From Parasegetibacter sp. NRK P23 (GTDB lineage Bacteria > Bacteroidota > Bacteroidia > Chitinophagales > Chitinophagaceae): a stretch of DNA of 64,000 nucleotides. A model generated the notes under the pieces. It made no database searches and had not been told where the DNA came from. It saw only the letters and a list, made by a program, of their open reading frames with translations. The DNA is taken from NCBI RefSeq assembly GCF_023721715.1, contig NZ_JAMDLG010000001.1, forward strand, positions 1,899,784 through 1,963,783. Direction: 5' to 3'. This document shows, one piece after another, positions 24,453 to 33,616 of this stretch. The number at the start of each line of letters is the position of its first letter. The first letter of the stretch is position 1. The position numbers and the translations under genes were made by a program.

Positions 24453-25391
24453 CTATAATTTAAGTTTCTTTTCCACGAGGTACGAATTCCGTTCGGGTGA
24501 ATTGCGTGCGATGAGTTCCGCGAGGAAACCCGTCACAAACAACTGTGTACCGATGATCATGGAGGCGATCGCAAGGAAGAACGCGGGCCGGTTAGTTAAG
24601 GAGAAATCCGTTACCACGAATTTGCATACGATCAGGTACAAACTCATCAGGAAGCCGATCAGCACGAACAGGGTACCCAGCGATCCGAAAAAATGCATCG
24701 GGCGCTTTCCGAACCTGCCCACGAACATAATAGAGGCGAGGTCGAGGAACCCGTTGATGAACCTTTCCCAACCAAATTTGGTGGTGCCGTACTTACGGGC
24801 GCGGTGCTCCACTACCTTTTCCCCGATCTTCCTGAAGCCCGCCCATTTCGCGATCACCGGAATGTAGCGGTGCATTTCTCCGTATACTTCAATGCTTTTT
24901 ACGACCTTCTTTTTATAAGCTTTCAGGCCACAGTTGAAGTCGTTCAGTTTGATGCCGGAAGCCTTTCGGGTAGCGGCATTGAACAGTTTGGTGGGGATGG
25001 TTTTGGTGATGGGATCGAACCTTTTCTTTTTCCAGCCGCTCACCAGGTCGAAACCATCTTCCAGGATCATGCGCCGGAGTTCGGGGATTTCGTCGGGACT
25101 GTCCTGTAAATCGGCGTCCATGGTAATCACTACCTGTCCGGAAGCTGCTTTAAAGCCTTCATTCAGCGCGGCGGATTTCCCGTAGTTTCTTTGGAAACGA
25201 ATACCTTTTATGAATGGGTTCTCTCCGGAAAGTTGTTCAATCACCTGCCAGGAATCATCTTTACTGCCATCGTCCACAAGAATGACCTCGTAACTATATG
25301 CATTCGCTATACATACACGATCGATCCACGCGCAGAGTTCCGGCAACGATTCTTCTTCATTAAACAGCGGTACAACAACGGAGAGGTCCAT
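24453..25391 (-). CDS. Glycosyltransferase family 2, polyprenyl-phosphate type
   Basis: A 312-residue enzyme of the DPM1/GtrB-like GT2 group. GT-A domain with VVVPLFNEEESLPEL at the N-terminus, acid pair VDDGSKDDS, and DADLQD (Asp92/Asp94) for metal and nucleotide sugar; NYGKSAALNEGF is typical. Two C-terminal transmembrane helices (about 230-260 and 268-292) anchor it to the inner membrane. Such enzymes load a sugar on undecaprenyl phosphate. Lies 24 bp after DUF4199 and 18 bp before a GT4 gene. Confidence 0.92.
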   Translation of the reverse strand: MDLSVVVPLFNEEESLPELCAWIDRVCIANAYSYEVILVDDGSKDDSWQVIEQLSGENPFIKGIRFQRNYGKSAALNEGFKAASGQVVITMDADLQDSPDEIPELRRMILEDGFDLVSGWKKKRFDPITKTIPTKLFNAATRKASGIKLNDFNCGLKAYKKKVVKSIEVYGEMHRYIPVIAKWAGFRKIGEKVVEHRARKYGTTKFGWERFINGFLDLASIMFVGRFGKRPMHFFGSLGTLFVLIGFLMSLYLIVCKFVVTDFSLTNRPAFFLAIASMIIGTQLFVTGFLAELIARNSPERNSYLVEKKLKL

Positions 25392-25415
25392 TCGAAGGAT
25401 TGGATGAAAGGTGAA

Positions 25416-25928
25416 TTATTGGAAAGGCGTGGGTTTGGGATTCTTTTTCGCGAATGCCGCACCCAGCAATGAACCGATTACACCAATCAGCAGGTTAGAG
25501 AAAATTCCTCCGCCGATGGCGGAAACCATAAAATATTTATCAACGTTGCCCATAATCATATCCCGCTGTTCTTCATTGATAGATGGATTCTTATCGAATT
25601 CCGCGCTCATATTATCGAGCAATCCCTGTTTGTAGTCAGGAAAAATATAGAGGAAAACAGCAACGAAGGCTACCGTGATCAAGGTGGCGATGGCCGCGGA
25701 TTTAAATCCATATCCGAAAAGACTTCCGAATGTTTCATTTCCGCCGGTTGCCTTGCTTTTGTTGATCACAAATATGATGTAAAGTGCAATGGTTAAAATG
25801 GCCGGCAACCAACTGATAATGCCTTTTTTATAGGAAAGCCCCATAAAATAATAAACGATGAACAGCAGGATGCCGATACCTGCGATGAGCAGCCCAGCGG
25901 AGATGTGTGAAACCGGTTTCTTTTCCAT
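25416..25928 (-). CDS. DUF4199 membrane protein
   Basis: A 170-residue inner-membrane protein with four hydrophobic segments (about 10-30, 38-56, 75-95, 135-158) and the conserved FGYGFKSAAIATLI segment of DUF4199, found almost only in Bacteroidota. Function unknown. It sits in the conserved-looking order pyrC homologue, DUF4199, GT2, GT4, all spaced by 18-25 bp. Confidence 0.88.
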   Translation of the reverse strand: MEKKPVSHISAGLLIAGIGILLFIVYYFMGLSYKKGIISWLPAILTIALYIIFVINKSKATGGNETFGSLFGYGFKSAAIATLITVAFVAVFLYIFPDYKQGLLDNMSAEFDKNPSINEEQRDMIMGNVDKYFMVSAIGGGIFSNLLIGVIGSLLGAAFAKKNPKPTPFQ

Positions 25929-25949
25929 GTGTATTGGTTTGATGGTTAA

Positions 25950-27212
25950 TTAGGAATTCAAATATACTTGGTTACCATTGATAATCCCAAACACTTTACC
26001 TTCAAGGGGAACATTGGTGAAAGGCGTGTTTTTCGACAGCGAGGCGATCTCGTGTTCTTCCAGTGTCCATGGCTGTTTGGCGAACAGCGTGAAGCGAGCC
26101 GGGGCACCTTCTTCCACCACGATAGGTTGAAAACCGAAAATTCCCCTTGGATTAATTGAGAACAGTCTTGCCACCTGGTCCGCGGGCAGATCGGGCAATA
26201 CCGTTTGCACCACGGCATAAGCGGTTTGAAGTCCGAGCATACCGGGCTGGGCATATTCAAATTCCAGTACTTTATGGTCCTCATCCTGTGGCAGGTGGTG
26301 AGATGCGATGCAGTCTACCAGCCCGTTTCTCACGGCTTCGCGCAAGGCGTCGCGGTCGGCGGCGGTGCGGAGGGGAGGATTCACTTTAAGGTTCGAATCA
26401 TACTCTACCATGTCCTCGTCACAGAAATACAGGTGGTAAGGGGTAACCGAGCAGGTTACGGGCAGGCCGGCGCTTTTCGCCCGTTGAATGTATTCCAGGG
26501 ATTTTGCGGAGGTAACAGCAGTAAAATGCAGTTTGGAACCGGTATAGCGGGCGAGTTTAATGTCACGGGCCACCATCAGTTCTTCGGCGATAATGGGTTT
26601 CCCGGGCAATCCCAGCCGGGTGGAGACGATGCCCTCGTTCATAAGACCATTGGCCCCAACGCTGGTATCATCAGGAACCTGGATCACCACGCCGTCAAAA
26701 GCTTTTACGTATTGCAGCGCTTTGAGCATGATGCCTGCCTGCTGTACGGGCTTTACGCCATCTGAAAAAGCGACGGCTCCACTGTTGTGCATATCGTACA
26801 TTTCGGCAAGGTCTTTGCCTTCCGCGTTTTTGGAGATGGCGCCGATGGGGTGCAGCCTTACGGGCAACTGCGCGCTCTTGCGCACGAGGTATTCCACCGC
26901 TGTTTTATTGTGGACCACGGGATTGGTATTCGGGATCACCATCACATCGGTGTACCCGCCTTTTGCCGCGGCTTCGGCACCTGTTTCCAGGGTCTCTTTA
27001 TATTCCAGTCCCGGATCGTTGAAATGCGAAAACACATCGAGCCATCCCGGACTCAGTACCAGTCCTTCGGCTTCGATCACCTGCGCGTCTCCGGCGGAAA
27101 TACCGGTGCCGATGGCGGATACTTTTCCGTTTTCAATAAGAATATCTGATGTGCTGTTGTAAAAGGGCGATTGCGGATCCGCAATGAGCGCCTGCCTTAT
27201 TAAAACCTTCAT
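25950..27212 (-). CDS. Dihydroorotase homologue lacking metal ligands
   Basis: A 420-residue amidohydrolase-fold protein clearly homologous to class I dihydroorotase, but the active site is gone. The DxHxHxREPG motif is DVFSHFNDPG (first His to Phe, Arg to Asn); the HCED His region is QVPDD; the HVS motif is AVTS; and the catalytic Asp of TDHAPH is SHHLPQ. Only one of the three key His remains among these motifs. This recalls PyrC' of Pseudomonas, an inactive dihydroorotase needed for aspartate carbamoyltransferase assembly. A true pyrC must exist elsewhere. First gene of a four-gene operon. Confidence 0.9.
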   Translation of the reverse strand: MKVLIRQALIADPQSPFYNSTSDILIENGKVSAIGTGISAGDAQVIEAEGLVLSPGWLDVFSHFNDPGLEYKETLETGAEAAAKGGYTDVMVIPNTNPVVHNKTAVEYLVRKSAQLPVRLHPIGAISKNAEGKDLAEMYDMHNSGAVAFSDGVKPVQQAGIMLKALQYVKAFDGVVIQVPDDTSVGANGLMNEGIVSTRLGLPGKPIIAEELMVARDIKLARYTGSKLHFTAVTSAKSLEYIQRAKSAGLPVTCSVTPYHLYFCDEDMVEYDSNLKVNPPLRTAADRDALREAVRNGLVDCIASHHLPQDEDHKVLEFEYAQPGMLGLQTAYAVVQTVLPDLPADQVARLFSINPRGIFGFQPIVVEEGAPARFTLFAKQPWTLEEHEIASLSKNTPFTNVPLEGKVFGIINGNQVYLNS

Positions 27213-27252
27213 GATGAAATAATTGCGTAAAGATACATTTGTTAAATTGATT

Positions 27253-27282
27253 TTTGGAAATTGAAATTAGTTCTTACATTTG
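27253..27282 (+). promoter_or_regulatory. Promoter of tRNA-Pro
   Basis: TTTG (27253-27256), 18-bp spacer, TACATTTG (27275-27282): a near-ideal Bacteroidota promoter 43 bp before the tRNA. Confidence 0.75.
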
Positions 27283-27325
27283 CAACCCGTTTGGGAATAA
27301 TTTCTATTCGGAAACCCCGTAAAAA

Positions 27326-27399
27326 CGGGACGTAGCGCAGCCCGGTAGCGCGCTTGCATGGGGTGCAAGAGGTCGCTGGTTCGAATCCAGTCGTCCCGA
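27326..27399 (+). tRNA. tRNA-Pro (GGG)
   Basis: 74-nt cloverleaf: acceptor CGGGACG/CGTCCCG, D-arm GCGCAGCCCGGTAGCGC, anticodon stem CTTGC/GCAAG with loop ATGGGGT (anticodon GGG), T-arm CTGGTTCGAATCCAG. Discriminator A, CCA not encoded. Own promoter upstream and strong terminator downstream, so it is a single-gene unit. Confidence 0.97.
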
Positions 27400-27422
27400 C
27401 AGAATTTAGATCAAAGGATTAC

Positions 27423-27458
27423 AAAAGGCTCGTGAAATGTAAGTTTCACGGGCCTTTT
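27423..27458 (+). terminator. Terminator of tRNA-Pro
   Basis: AAAAGGCTCGTGAAA and TTTCACGGGCCTTTT form a 15-bp stem (one G-T pair) with a 6-nt loop, ending in a short T-run. Confidence 0.85.
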
Positions 27459-27500
27459 GGCTTTTCAGGAGGTCAATTGATATCAAAAGATTGCAATGTT

Positions 27501-27662
27501 TTTGATGCACATAGGTTTGAATATGAATACAGAAACAAAGAAGGCCAATGGTTTAGAGCCTATGGTAACGAAAATTGGGAATTCGATGAAAATGGTTTAA
27601 TGAAAAAGCGGTATGCAAGCATTAATGACCTCGAAATAAAAGAGGCTGACAGGTATTTATGA
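27501..27662 (+). pseudogene. C-terminal remnant of a DUF1348 (NTF2-like) gene
   Basis: About 53 codons read [20 protein letters not shown]... [16 protein letters not shown], which is the C-terminal part of DUF1348 (SnoaL/NTF2-like) proteins, normally about 150 residues. The N-terminal two thirds are missing: upstream the frame runs into the tRNA-Pro terminator with no start of its own. A truncated leftover beside a tRNA points to an old insertion or deletion at this site. Confidence 0.65.
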
Positions 27663-27696
27663 ACTTGGATAGATACATCCTTTGCCTTTACACCGT

Positions 27697-27719
27697 AAAA
27701 AAAGGGGGATACACCCCCT
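27697..27719 (-). terminator. Leftward terminator-like hairpin
   Basis: Read leftward: AGGGGG-TGTAT-CCCCCT followed by TTTTTTT. No leftward gene ends here now, so it may be left from a lost gene. Confidence 0.4.
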
Positions 27720-27747
27720 GATTATGAAACAAACGTTTTTAGTGCTA

Positions 27748-27769
27748 ATACCTTTATCTATAAAGGTAT
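27748..27769. promoter_or_regulatory. 22-bp perfect palindrome, operator-like
   Basis: ATACCTTTAT-CT-ATAAAGGTAT, ten matched bases per arm with a 2-bp centre. The short centre and lack of a T-run argue against a terminator; the form suits a dimeric repressor. It lies about 260 bp before the GH5 gene and 90 bp after the DUF1348 remnant. The rest of 27770-28029 holds no recognisable gene. Confidence 0.5.
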
Positions 27770-28029
27770 AGCGGCAACTACATGTTTAGGCAATTCCTCC
27801 AGGTGTCGTCACCATCTCCGTAAACGAATGGGAAACGCAGAACAGTGTTTCAACCCGCTTTCCTGTTAGAGCGGCCCATACAACCATATTTTTGCTGATC
27901 CTGATTTGATTGTTTTAGTTATATTAGAAGATAGAATCCAAAGCCCGGCAAAATATTAAGTGTCCGCTGCTTGTTCCATAAGTATACCCATGAAATCTAC
28001 CGATAAATAATCACTAACGATCAATACCA

Positions 28030-28983
28030 ATGCCTAAATTCCTGATCCTTATTTTCGCGATCGCGGTTGTTTCTGTAAAAGCGCAGCCTGTAAAAGATCA
28101 CGGTCATCTGAAAGTGACTGGTACACAATTGACCGATGCCAGCAACAAACCTGTGGTATTACGCGGCATGAGCTTTGGCTGGCACAACTGGTGGCCCAAG
28201 TTCTACAACAAAGAGTGCGTTGCGTGGCTGGCTAAAGATTGGCGCTGCAACGTGGTACGGGCCGCGATGGGAATTGAACCGGAAGGCGCGTATATCGATG
28301 ATCCAAAAGGTTCCACCAGGAAAATCGAAGCTGTGATTGAAGGCGCAATCGATGCTGGTATTTATGTGATCGTTGACTGGCACAGTCATAACATTAACCA
28401 GAAAGAAGCTGAAAAATTCTTTACGCATATCGCCACCAAATATGGAAAGCACCCCAACATCATTTATGAGATTTTCAATGAGCCCGATGAGGAATCCTGG
28501 AGCGAAGTGAAAGCCTATTCCGAAGCGCTGATCGCCACCATACGCGCGATTGATCCGGACAATATAATATTAGTAGGCAGCCCGCATTGGGACCAGGATA
28601 TACACCTGGTAGCCGAAGATCCGATTAAGCATGCCACCAACATCATGTACACGGTTCATTATTACGCCGCCACACACAAACAGTTCCTGCGCGACCGTAC
28701 GGCTGCCGCGTACCAGAAAGGAATTCCTATTTTCATCTCCGAATCCGCGGGAATGGAAGCAACCGGAGATGGCCCATTAAACCACGAAGAATGGAAACGG
28801 TGGATTGATTGGGCAGAAGAAAGAAAAATCAGTTGGGTAACCTGGTCGGTTGCCGACAAGGACGAAACCTGTTCGGTATTGAAGAAAAGCGCGGCATCTA
28901 CCGGAGGATGGAAGGAGGAAGATTTGAAGGAGTCGGGTGTAAGGGCGAGAGGGTATTTACGGGAATACAATAGGAATCCTTAA
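28030..28983 (+). CDS. Glycoside hydrolase family 5 endoglucanase-like
   Basis: A 317-residue secreted (beta/alpha)8 hydrolase. Signal peptide 1-18 (ends VKAQ). GH5 motifs: LRGMSFGWHNWW at the start of the barrel, VVRAAMG, VDWHSH near 117, acid/base Glu151 in EIFNEPDEESW, HYYA near 210, and nucleophile Glu238 in IFISESAG. Predicted to cleave beta-1,4-glucan (cellulose or related) in the periplasm or outside. No carbohydrate-binding module. Its 3' end overlaps an antisense small ORF by 86 bp. Confidence 0.93.
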   Translation: MPKFLILIFAIAVVSVKAQPVKDHGHLKVTGTQLTDASNKPVVLRGMSFGWHNWWPKFYNKECVAWLAKDWRCNVVRAAMGIEPEGAYIDDPKGSTRKIEAVIEGAIDAGIYVIVDWHSHNINQKEAEKFFTHIATKYGKHPNIIYEIFNEPDEESWSEVKAYSEALIATIRAIDPDNIILVGSPHWDQDIHLVAEDPIKHATNIMYTVHYYAATHKQFLRDRTAAAYQKGIPIFISESAGMEATGDGPLNHEEWKRWIDWAEERKISWVTWSVADKDETCSVLKKSAASTGGWKEEDLKESGVRARGYLREYNRNP

Positions 28984-29266
28984 GATCGTGCAAATGATCA
29001 CGCACCGTTTGCACTTCGTTCCTGGCATTTGAAGCCGGGCTACGGCCAAAATTGGTGACGGTAAACCATACGATCCGGTATTCCCGGAACAGATCAGCAT
29101 ACGCAAGATTCAGTGTTACAAGGCATTTGGTAAGAAATCGGTTTGTGTCCGCGATGTAGGCGTTTGCGTCCCGTTTACTTTTGAACACGATTCTTTTCCC
29201 GTTGCCGAGCATAAGAACTTTCATGTTTTGCTCGATGCGATTTTTCTTTATATGAATGGAATTCAT
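28898..29266 (-). CDS. Small hypothetical protein
   Basis: A 122-residue ORF, N-terminus MNSIHIKKNRIEQNMKVLMLGN; an internal ATG at 29224 (MKVLMLGNGKRIVF) is an equally good start. Compact, basic, no signal or membrane segment. I recognise no family. The last 28 codons overlap the end of the GH5 gene on the opposite strand, so the C-terminus is suspect, but the first 60 residues lie in otherwise empty DNA and look protein-like. Confidence 0.45.
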   Translation of the reverse strand: MNSIHIKKNRIEQNMKVLMLGNGKRIVFKSKRDANAYIADTNRFLTKCLVTLNLAYADLFREYRIVWFTVTNFGRSPASNARNEVQTVRDHLHDLKDSYCIPVNTLSPLHPTPSNLPPSILR

Positions 29267-29409
29267 GCAGTTACGTATTTCTTTTTAACCATTTTTTCCT
29301 ATAATTTATATTATGTTAAATAAGAAATTGAAGAGCTTTTCATTTCTTAAACCCAATTCTACAACCTTCTTATTCAATTGTCGGATCATTTCATCCCTAT
29401 TATCCCAAA

Positions 29410-29439
29410 TAAAAAAGTCCGCCCCTTACGGAACGGACT
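29410..29439 (-). terminator. Terminator of the TPR protein gene
   Basis: Read leftward: AGTCCGTTCC-GTAA-GGGGCGGACT with two internal mismatches, followed by TTTTTT; 22 bp past the TPR gene stop. Confidence 0.8.
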
Positions 29440-29461
29440 CTTTCAATCTATCGGAATGTAA

Positions 29462-30724
29462 TTAATGAACCTTATCTACATTGTTATATTTCTCTTCGTA
29501 CACCTTCATCTTGTCTTTCATCCCTTTCTGATCGTACACAATGATCAGAATATCCAGCGCATTTTTCAGCGACTGCCTTTCTTCCATTTTAAGTTTACCT
29601 TCCTTGTCGAATTTTTCTACAATCTTCTCCAGGTAAGGAATGGATTCGTCGTACTTCTTAATGGCCTCCGCTTTCAGTTCACCTCTTTTTTTCACATCCT
29701 CAGGCTTTGTTCCTTTAAGTGCCGCGGCCTGATTCTGGATATCAACTCCCTTGTTGTACTTAACCTGTCCTAATACCAACAACGCCTGGTGGTGATCCGG
29801 TTGCAGCGTCAACGCCTTGGTAAGGTTGGTTTCCACTTTGCCGATCAGCTCTTCAGAGTTGGCCGGGCGTTTGGCGGGATCAGCATTGTAAGCGTATTCA
29901 TACAATTCAAGCGCGTAATTGTAAGGGAACTCCAGCTTATCAGGAGATTCCTGGATGGCTTGTTCATATTTAGCAAACAATGCAGGCTTCTCGCCTTTTT
30001 CGCGCAGCATATCCAATTCCATGCTGGTCCACCAGGAATCTTTGGGGAAAATCTCACGGCCAAGTGAAAGATATTTCGTGGCGGAATCGATTTTTTCATT
30101 GCGCATGTAATAATCGGCCAGCCACTTGTAGCAATCCTCCATACCATCTCCGTTCACTTTGGCGTTGGCAAGGATGGTATAGTATTTAGCAGCTTCCGGT
30201 TCTTTTTTGGCGTTCTGGGCCGATACCGCTGTATAAAGAATTACGGTGGTATCAAGCGGTACGTTTGACCAGCCTTTTTTCTGCATCAGGTCGCTTACTT
30301 CGCCGGCCAGCAGAAAATCGCCATAAGATTTTTCATAATCCTTGGCATTGAAACTTGCCGCGCCGGTTTTAAAGAATCCCTGGTAGATGGACATCAGCGG
30401 TTGAAACTGGTCAAGCTGCATGCTGATGTGTTGCTTGGTATCCATATCCACGTACTTTTTCAACGCTTCGAAAGCTGTTGCACGCGCGCCCGGTACTTTG
30501 GCGGCTTCCGCTTCGTTATCCGCGATCGCGGCGTACACTTTTGCTTTGTTGTACCATACATCGGGGTTCTTGGCAAACTTCTCGGTTTCCGCGATCTTGT
30601 CGATCTCGGTTTTTGCTTCTTCGAATTTGTTCGATTTCAGCAGCGTTTTCACCTTATCAAGGTTTTGTGCGCTGGCGCTGAAACCTACGACAGCAATCAT
30701 GGAAGCGAGCAAAATTTTTTTCAT
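29462..30724 (-). CDS. Exported TPR-repeat protein
   Basis: A 420-residue periplasmic protein: signal peptide 1-19 (ends SASAQ), then helical tetratricopeptide-like repeats across the whole length (for example FEEAKTEIDKIAETEKFAKNPDVWYNKA and LTKALTLQPDHHQALLVLGQVKYNKG). Highly charged, Lys/Glu rich. TPRs mediate protein contacts; the partner is unknown. It follows gyrA by 30 bp on the same strand and ends at a clear terminator, so it may be cotranscribed with gyrA. Confidence 0.88.
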   Translation of the reverse strand: MKKILLASMIAVVGFSASAQNLDKVKTLLKSNKFEEAKTEIDKIAETEKFAKNPDVWYNKAKVYAAIADNEAEAAKVPGARATAFEALKKYVDMDTKQHISMQLDQFQPLMSIYQGFFKTGAASFNAKDYEKSYGDFLLAGEVSDLMQKKGWSNVPLDTTVILYTAVSAQNAKKEPEAAKYYTILANAKVNGDGMEDCYKWLADYYMRNEKIDSATKYLSLGREIFPKDSWWTSMELDMLREKGEKPALFAKYEQAIQESPDKLEFPYNYALELYEYAYNADPAKRPANSEELIGKVETNLTKALTLQPDHHQALLVLGQVKYNKGVDIQNQAAALKGTKPEDVKKRGELKAEAIKKYDESIPYLEKIVEKFDKEGKLKMEERQSLKNALDILIIVYDQKGMKDKMKVYEEKYNNVDKVH

Positions 30725-30754
30725 GTTTATAATTTTGATTTCTCTGTATGTAGT

Positions 30755-33391
30755 TTAGTCGTTAGATGAATTTTCTTCCTGTTCCGTTGTATCTCCGCTG
30801 TTTTCTTCTCCCGCATTCGGTTCAGCGGTTGGTGTTTCTGAACTTACTTCCGCGGCATCCGTGCTTACTTCGTCTTCAACCAGCTCCGCTTCTTCAATCT
30901 CATCGATGGCGGTAATTGCGGCGATAGCGTCGGATTCATCCAGGCGGATCAGCTTCACGCCCTGTGTGGCGCGTCCTGCTTCCCTGATGTCAGCTACCGC
31001 GGTACGGATGGTGATGCCACTCTTACAAGTGATCATCAGGTCCTGTTTTTCGGTAACATCAAGAATACCCACCAGGCTACCCGTTTTATCTGTCACGCTC
31101 ATCGTTTTTACCCCTTTACCACCGCGGTTCGTGATGCGGTAAACATCTTCGCCACTTTCATCGGTGAGCGGTGTTCTTTTCCCGAATCCTTTCTCGCTCA
31201 CTACCAGTATGGTACGGGTTTTATCTTCCTTAGAAACACATACCATGCCAATCACCTCATCGTTTTCATCGTCCACTTCAATACCGGAAACACCGATGGC
31301 GCCACGGCCTGTCGGACGAACTTTTTCCTCTGGGAAACGGATGGCACGTCCACTCTTCACGGCCATCATGATTTCCATGGAACCGTTGGTGAGTCTTGCT
31401 TCCAGGAGTTGGTCGCCTTCCACCACCGTGATGGCGTTCACGCCGTTCTGGCGCGGGCGGCTGAATTCTTCCAGCAAGGTCTTTTTAATTACGCCCTTTT
31501 TGGTACACAGCACGATGTAATGGCTGTTGACGAATTCTTTATCCTGTAATTTAGCGATATCGATGATGGCACGCACCTTATCATCCGGGGGCAACTGCAT
31601 CAGGTTCTGGATCGCACGGCCCTTGCTGTTTTTCTCTCCTTCCGGAATCTCATATACTTTCAACCAGAAACAACGGCCCTTTTCCGTGAAGAACAGCAAC
31701 GTATGGTGCGTAGAGGCCACGAACAGGTGTTCGATATAATCTTCTTCCCTGGTACGGCCGCCAATTGCGCCACGGCCGCCTCTTTTCTGCTGGCGGTATT
31801 CCGTTGCCGAAGTACGTTTGATGTAACCGAGGTGAGAAATGGTGATCACCACATCTTCTTCCGCGATGAAATCAAGAATGTTCATTTCATCCGCGAGGTA
31901 AGTGATTTCGGTTTTACGTTCATCACCGAATTTCTCTTTTACTTCTTCCAGTTCTTTTTTGATGAGATCGAAACGTAGTCCTTCGTTACCGAGCAGTTCC
32001 TCCAGTCCGGCGATGATCTTCAGCAACTGGTCGAACTCCTCGCGGATTTTATCTCTTTCCATGCCGGTAAGACGTTGCAAACGCAATTCCAGAATCGCTT
32101 TGGCCTGGATCTCATCCAGTCCCCATCCGGCATTCACGAGGTTATCGCGGGCCACATCTGGTGACGGAGAGTTCCGGATCATCGCGATCACTTCGTCCAG
32201 GTGATCCAATGCGATGAGGTAACCCTGTAAGATATGCGCTTTTTTGCGGGCCTCTTTCAGTTCGTATTCAGCCCTTCTCACTACCACTTCATGCCTGAAT
32301 TCAATAAACTCAGAGATCATGTCGCGGATGTTCAGGATTTTGGGACGTCCTTTCACCAGCGCCACGTTGTTGATACCGTAAGAGGTTTGCAGCTCCGTGA
32401 ACTTGTACAACTGGTTGATCACAATATTGGCTACCGCGTCGCGCTTCAGGTCGATCACGATACGGGTACCTTCTTTCTGGTTGGATTCGTTGTTGATGTG
32501 GGCGATGCCCTCAATGGTTTTATCGGTCACCAGTTGACCCACGCGGTCGCAAAGCGAATCGCGGTTTACCTGGTAAGGCACTTCAGTAATGATGATCTGC
32601 TCTCTGCCCGAGGGTTTGGTTTCCACATGCAGTTTTCCGCGCAGCACTACCCTGCCCCTTCCGGTAAGCAGCCCCTGCTTCACGCCTTCCATGCCCCAGA
32701 TGATACCACCTGTCGGGAAATCGGGCGCTTTTACGTATTTGCAGAGTTCTTCCGCGGTAATTTCACGGTTATCAATATACGCCACGCAACCTTCGATTAC
32801 TTCAGTGAGGTTATGGGGAAGAATGTTGGTGGCCATACCAACGGCGATACCGCTGGAACCGTTCACCAGGAGTTGGGGAATTCTGGTAGGCAGTACCGTG
32901 GGCTCCTGGAGGGAATCATCGAAATTCAGTTGAAAGTCAACGGTATCCTTTTCGATATCGTCAAGCATACTTTCACCGATCTTTTTCAGCCTTACTTCCG
33001 TATAACGCATGGCCGCGGGCTCATCGCCATCCTGGCTGCCAAAGTTGCCCTGACCGTCTACCATCGTGTAACGCATGTTCCAGTCTTGCGCCATCCTTAC
33101 CATCGCATCGTACACGGAACTATCACCGTGTGGGTGGTACTTACCCAGCACTTCCCCTACGATACGGGCGGATTTCTTGTGTGGTTTGTTGGAATTCACC
33201 CCCAGTTCGTTCATCGCGAACAAAATACGGCGGTGTACAGGTTTGAACCCATCTCTTACATCGGGTAAGGCCCGGCCAACGATCACCGACATGGAATAGT
33301 CGATATAGGCCGTTTTCATCTGTTCCTCAATATTGATCTCTATGATCCGGTTATTGTCCTGGGTCTCCTGCGGCAAATTGTTTTCTTCCAT
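30755..33391 (-). CDS. gyrA: DNA gyrase subunit A
   Basis: The 878-residue breakage-reunion subunit of DNA gyrase, which introduces negative supercoils together with GyrB. Catalytic Tyr130 in AMRYTEVR; the quinolone region reads [13 protein letters not shown] with Ser91 and Asp95 (E. coli Ser83/Asp87), the sensitive form. The GyrA box QKRGGRG near the start of the beta-pinwheel separates it from ParC. The C-terminal tail of about 50 residues is acidic (Glu/Asp/Thr/Ser). A TAGATTTG box lies 60 bp upstream. Confidence 0.98.
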   Translation of the reverse strand: MEENNLPQETQDNNRIIEINIEEQMKTAYIDYSMSVIVGRALPDVRDGFKPVHRRILFAMNELGVNSNKPHKKSARIVGEVLGKYHPHGDSSVYDAMVRMAQDWNMRYTMVDGQGNFGSQDGDEPAAMRYTEVRLKKIGESMLDDIEKDTVDFQLNFDDSLQEPTVLPTRIPQLLVNGSSGIAVGMATNILPHNLTEVIEGCVAYIDNREITAEELCKYVKAPDFPTGGIIWGMEGVKQGLLTGRGRVVLRGKLHVETKPSGREQIIITEVPYQVNRDSLCDRVGQLVTDKTIEGIAHINNESNQKEGTRIVIDLKRDAVANIVINQLYKFTELQTSYGINNVALVKGRPKILNIRDMISEFIEFRHEVVVRRAEYELKEARKKAHILQGYLIALDHLDEVIAMIRNSPSPDVARDNLVNAGWGLDEIQAKAILELRLQRLTGMERDKIREEFDQLLKIIAGLEELLGNEGLRFDLIKKELEEVKEKFGDERKTEITYLADEMNILDFIAEEDVVITISHLGYIKRTSATEYRQQKRGGRGAIGGRTREEDYIEHLFVASTHHTLLFFTEKGRCFWLKVYEIPEGEKNSKGRAIQNLMQLPPDDKVRAIIDIAKLQDKEFVNSHYIVLCTKKGVIKKTLLEEFSRPRQNGVNAITVVEGDQLLEARLTNGSMEIMMAVKSGRAIRFPEEKVRPTGRGAIGVSGIEVDDENDEVIGMVCVSKEDKTRTILVVSEKGFGKRTPLTDESGEDVYRITNRGGKGVKTMSVTDKTGSLVGILDVTEKQDLMITCKSGITIRTAVADIREAGRATQGVKLIRLDESDAIAAITAIDEIEEAELVEDEVSTDAAEVSSETPTAEPNAGEENSGDTTEQEENSSND

Positions 33392-33450
33392 AATATTTCA
33401 GGTAATCTTGTTCGTTTTAACGCTGTTCCGGCATACACCGGAGGCGGTGG

Positions 33451-33458
33451 CAAATCTA
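33451..33458 (-). promoter_or_regulatory. -7 promoter box for gyrA
   Basis: TAGATTTG on the minus strand, 60 bp before the gyrA ATG. Confidence 0.5.
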
Positions 33459-33616
33459 CTTCTTCCCCCCCTGAAAACCAGCGTTTAAGGGGTGTTTTTT
33501 TAGGGTATTTTTCCACCCGTTTTACCCGTTTTTTAACAGGAGCCCGTACCGATAAATAACGATTCTTTCACAAACTGCGGCACTGCATTAGCGTTGATAA
33601 TCAAAACCCTGTTTGT

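Noticed and set aside
27354-27500. N-terminal part of the ORF that runs through tRNA-Pro into the DUF1348 remnant
   Set aside because: It translates the tRNA and its terminator, so it is not coding.
29316-29353. Imperfect AT-rich hairpin (AAGAAATTGAAGAGC...TTTCTT)
   Set aside because: Low-complexity sequence with several mismatches; no T-run in a useful place and no nearby gene needing it.
32234-33268. 344-codon ORF antisense to gyrA
   Set aside because: Shadow of a highly conserved gene; no start context or family.
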